NCBI RefSeq assembly: GCF_048544455.1
Contig: NC_133537.1
Location: 71,643,634-71,707,633, forward strand
Origin: Silene latifolia
Taxonomy: Eukaryota > Streptophyta > Magnoliopsida > Caryophyllales > Caryophyllaceae
Direction of reading: 5' to 3'
Length of the DNA stretch: 64,000 nucleotides
This document shows, piece by piece, positions 63,976 through 64,000 of this stretch. Each line of letters starts with the position of its first letter. Position 1 is the first letter of the stretch. The notes below the pieces were generated by a model that searched no databases, had not been told where the DNA came from, and saw only the letters and a list, made by a program, of their open reading frames with translations. Made by a program: the position numbers and the translations under genes.

Positions 63976-64000
63976 GAACAAATGAACAAGTAAATGTTTT

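Larger units (their letters stand above)
61080..64000 (+). mobile_element. Athila-like Ty3/gypsy element, 5' part, runs off window
   Basis: Fossil element seen from its 5' LTR (about 61080-62748), through a tRNA-Asp primer site and leader, into the gag region, which reaches the right edge. LTR length of about 1.7 kb, the Asp primer site and the gag type fit the Athila/Tat branch. The 3' LTR lies outside. The visible gag region has a few breaks. Confidence 0.85.

Overview
This is nuclear DNA of a flowering plant (eudicot). Evidence: one broken plant-type glutamate receptor-like (GLR) gene, plant Ty1/copia and Ty3/gypsy LTR elements with tRNA-iMet or tRNA-Asp primer sites, Helitrons, hAT and CACTA transposons, a Cassandra-type LTR carrying 5S rRNA sequence, and an endogenous caulimovirid. 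The species cannot be fixed from the sequence; Caryophyllales is only a guess. I see no intact host gene. The window is a repeat-dominated, nested-transposon region that has grown inside and around a GLR3-like locus.

Layout. 1-2142: two LTR fragments. 2143-3338: no gene. 3347-6668: a complete hAT DNA transposon with matching 8-bp target duplications, followed by 1.1 kb of flank and a cut-down Athila-like LTR (7801-8957). 8958-19934: a Ty3/gypsy-type LTR remnant split by a complete-length Ty1/copia element (9633-18414). 19935-20940: a decayed copia gag region on the minus strand. 21451-26143: the 3' two thirds of the GLR gene on the minus strand, cut at 26143 by the terminus of a CACTA element. 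26144-29040: CACTA end, a 5S-like piece, and a foldback element holding a solo copia LTR. 29041-46223: a nest, with a Helitron split by a chromovirus-like LTR element (29685-46045), itself split by a minus-strand copia-like element (31261-40000) and by a Cassandra solo LTR (40116-40430). 46894-54567: one genome length of an endogenous caulimovirid between two long TA dinucleotide arrays. 54666-56398: two related Helitrons head to tail. 56735-56813: a 5' exon piece of the GLR gene, about 30 kb from the next exon. 56818-60796: a second, 5'-truncated copy of the hAT element with the same right flank as the first. 61080-64000: 5' LTR, tRNA-Asp primer site and gag region of an Athila-like Ty3/gypsy element running off the window.

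How it fits together. The GLR exons at 56.8 kb, 25-26 kb and 21-25 kb lie in correct order on one strand. The gene was therefore probably a single locus that was interrupted and expanded by tens of kilobases. A stop, a frameshift and loss of the pore segment show it is dead. The hAT element, its right flank and the Athila-like LTR occur twice, about 53 kb apart in direct orientation, so part of this locus was duplicated (or two haplotypes were assembled in series). Target duplications give an insertion order for the nested elements. By-eye LTR divergence is about 2% for the copia-type elements and about 3-5% for the chromovirus-like element.
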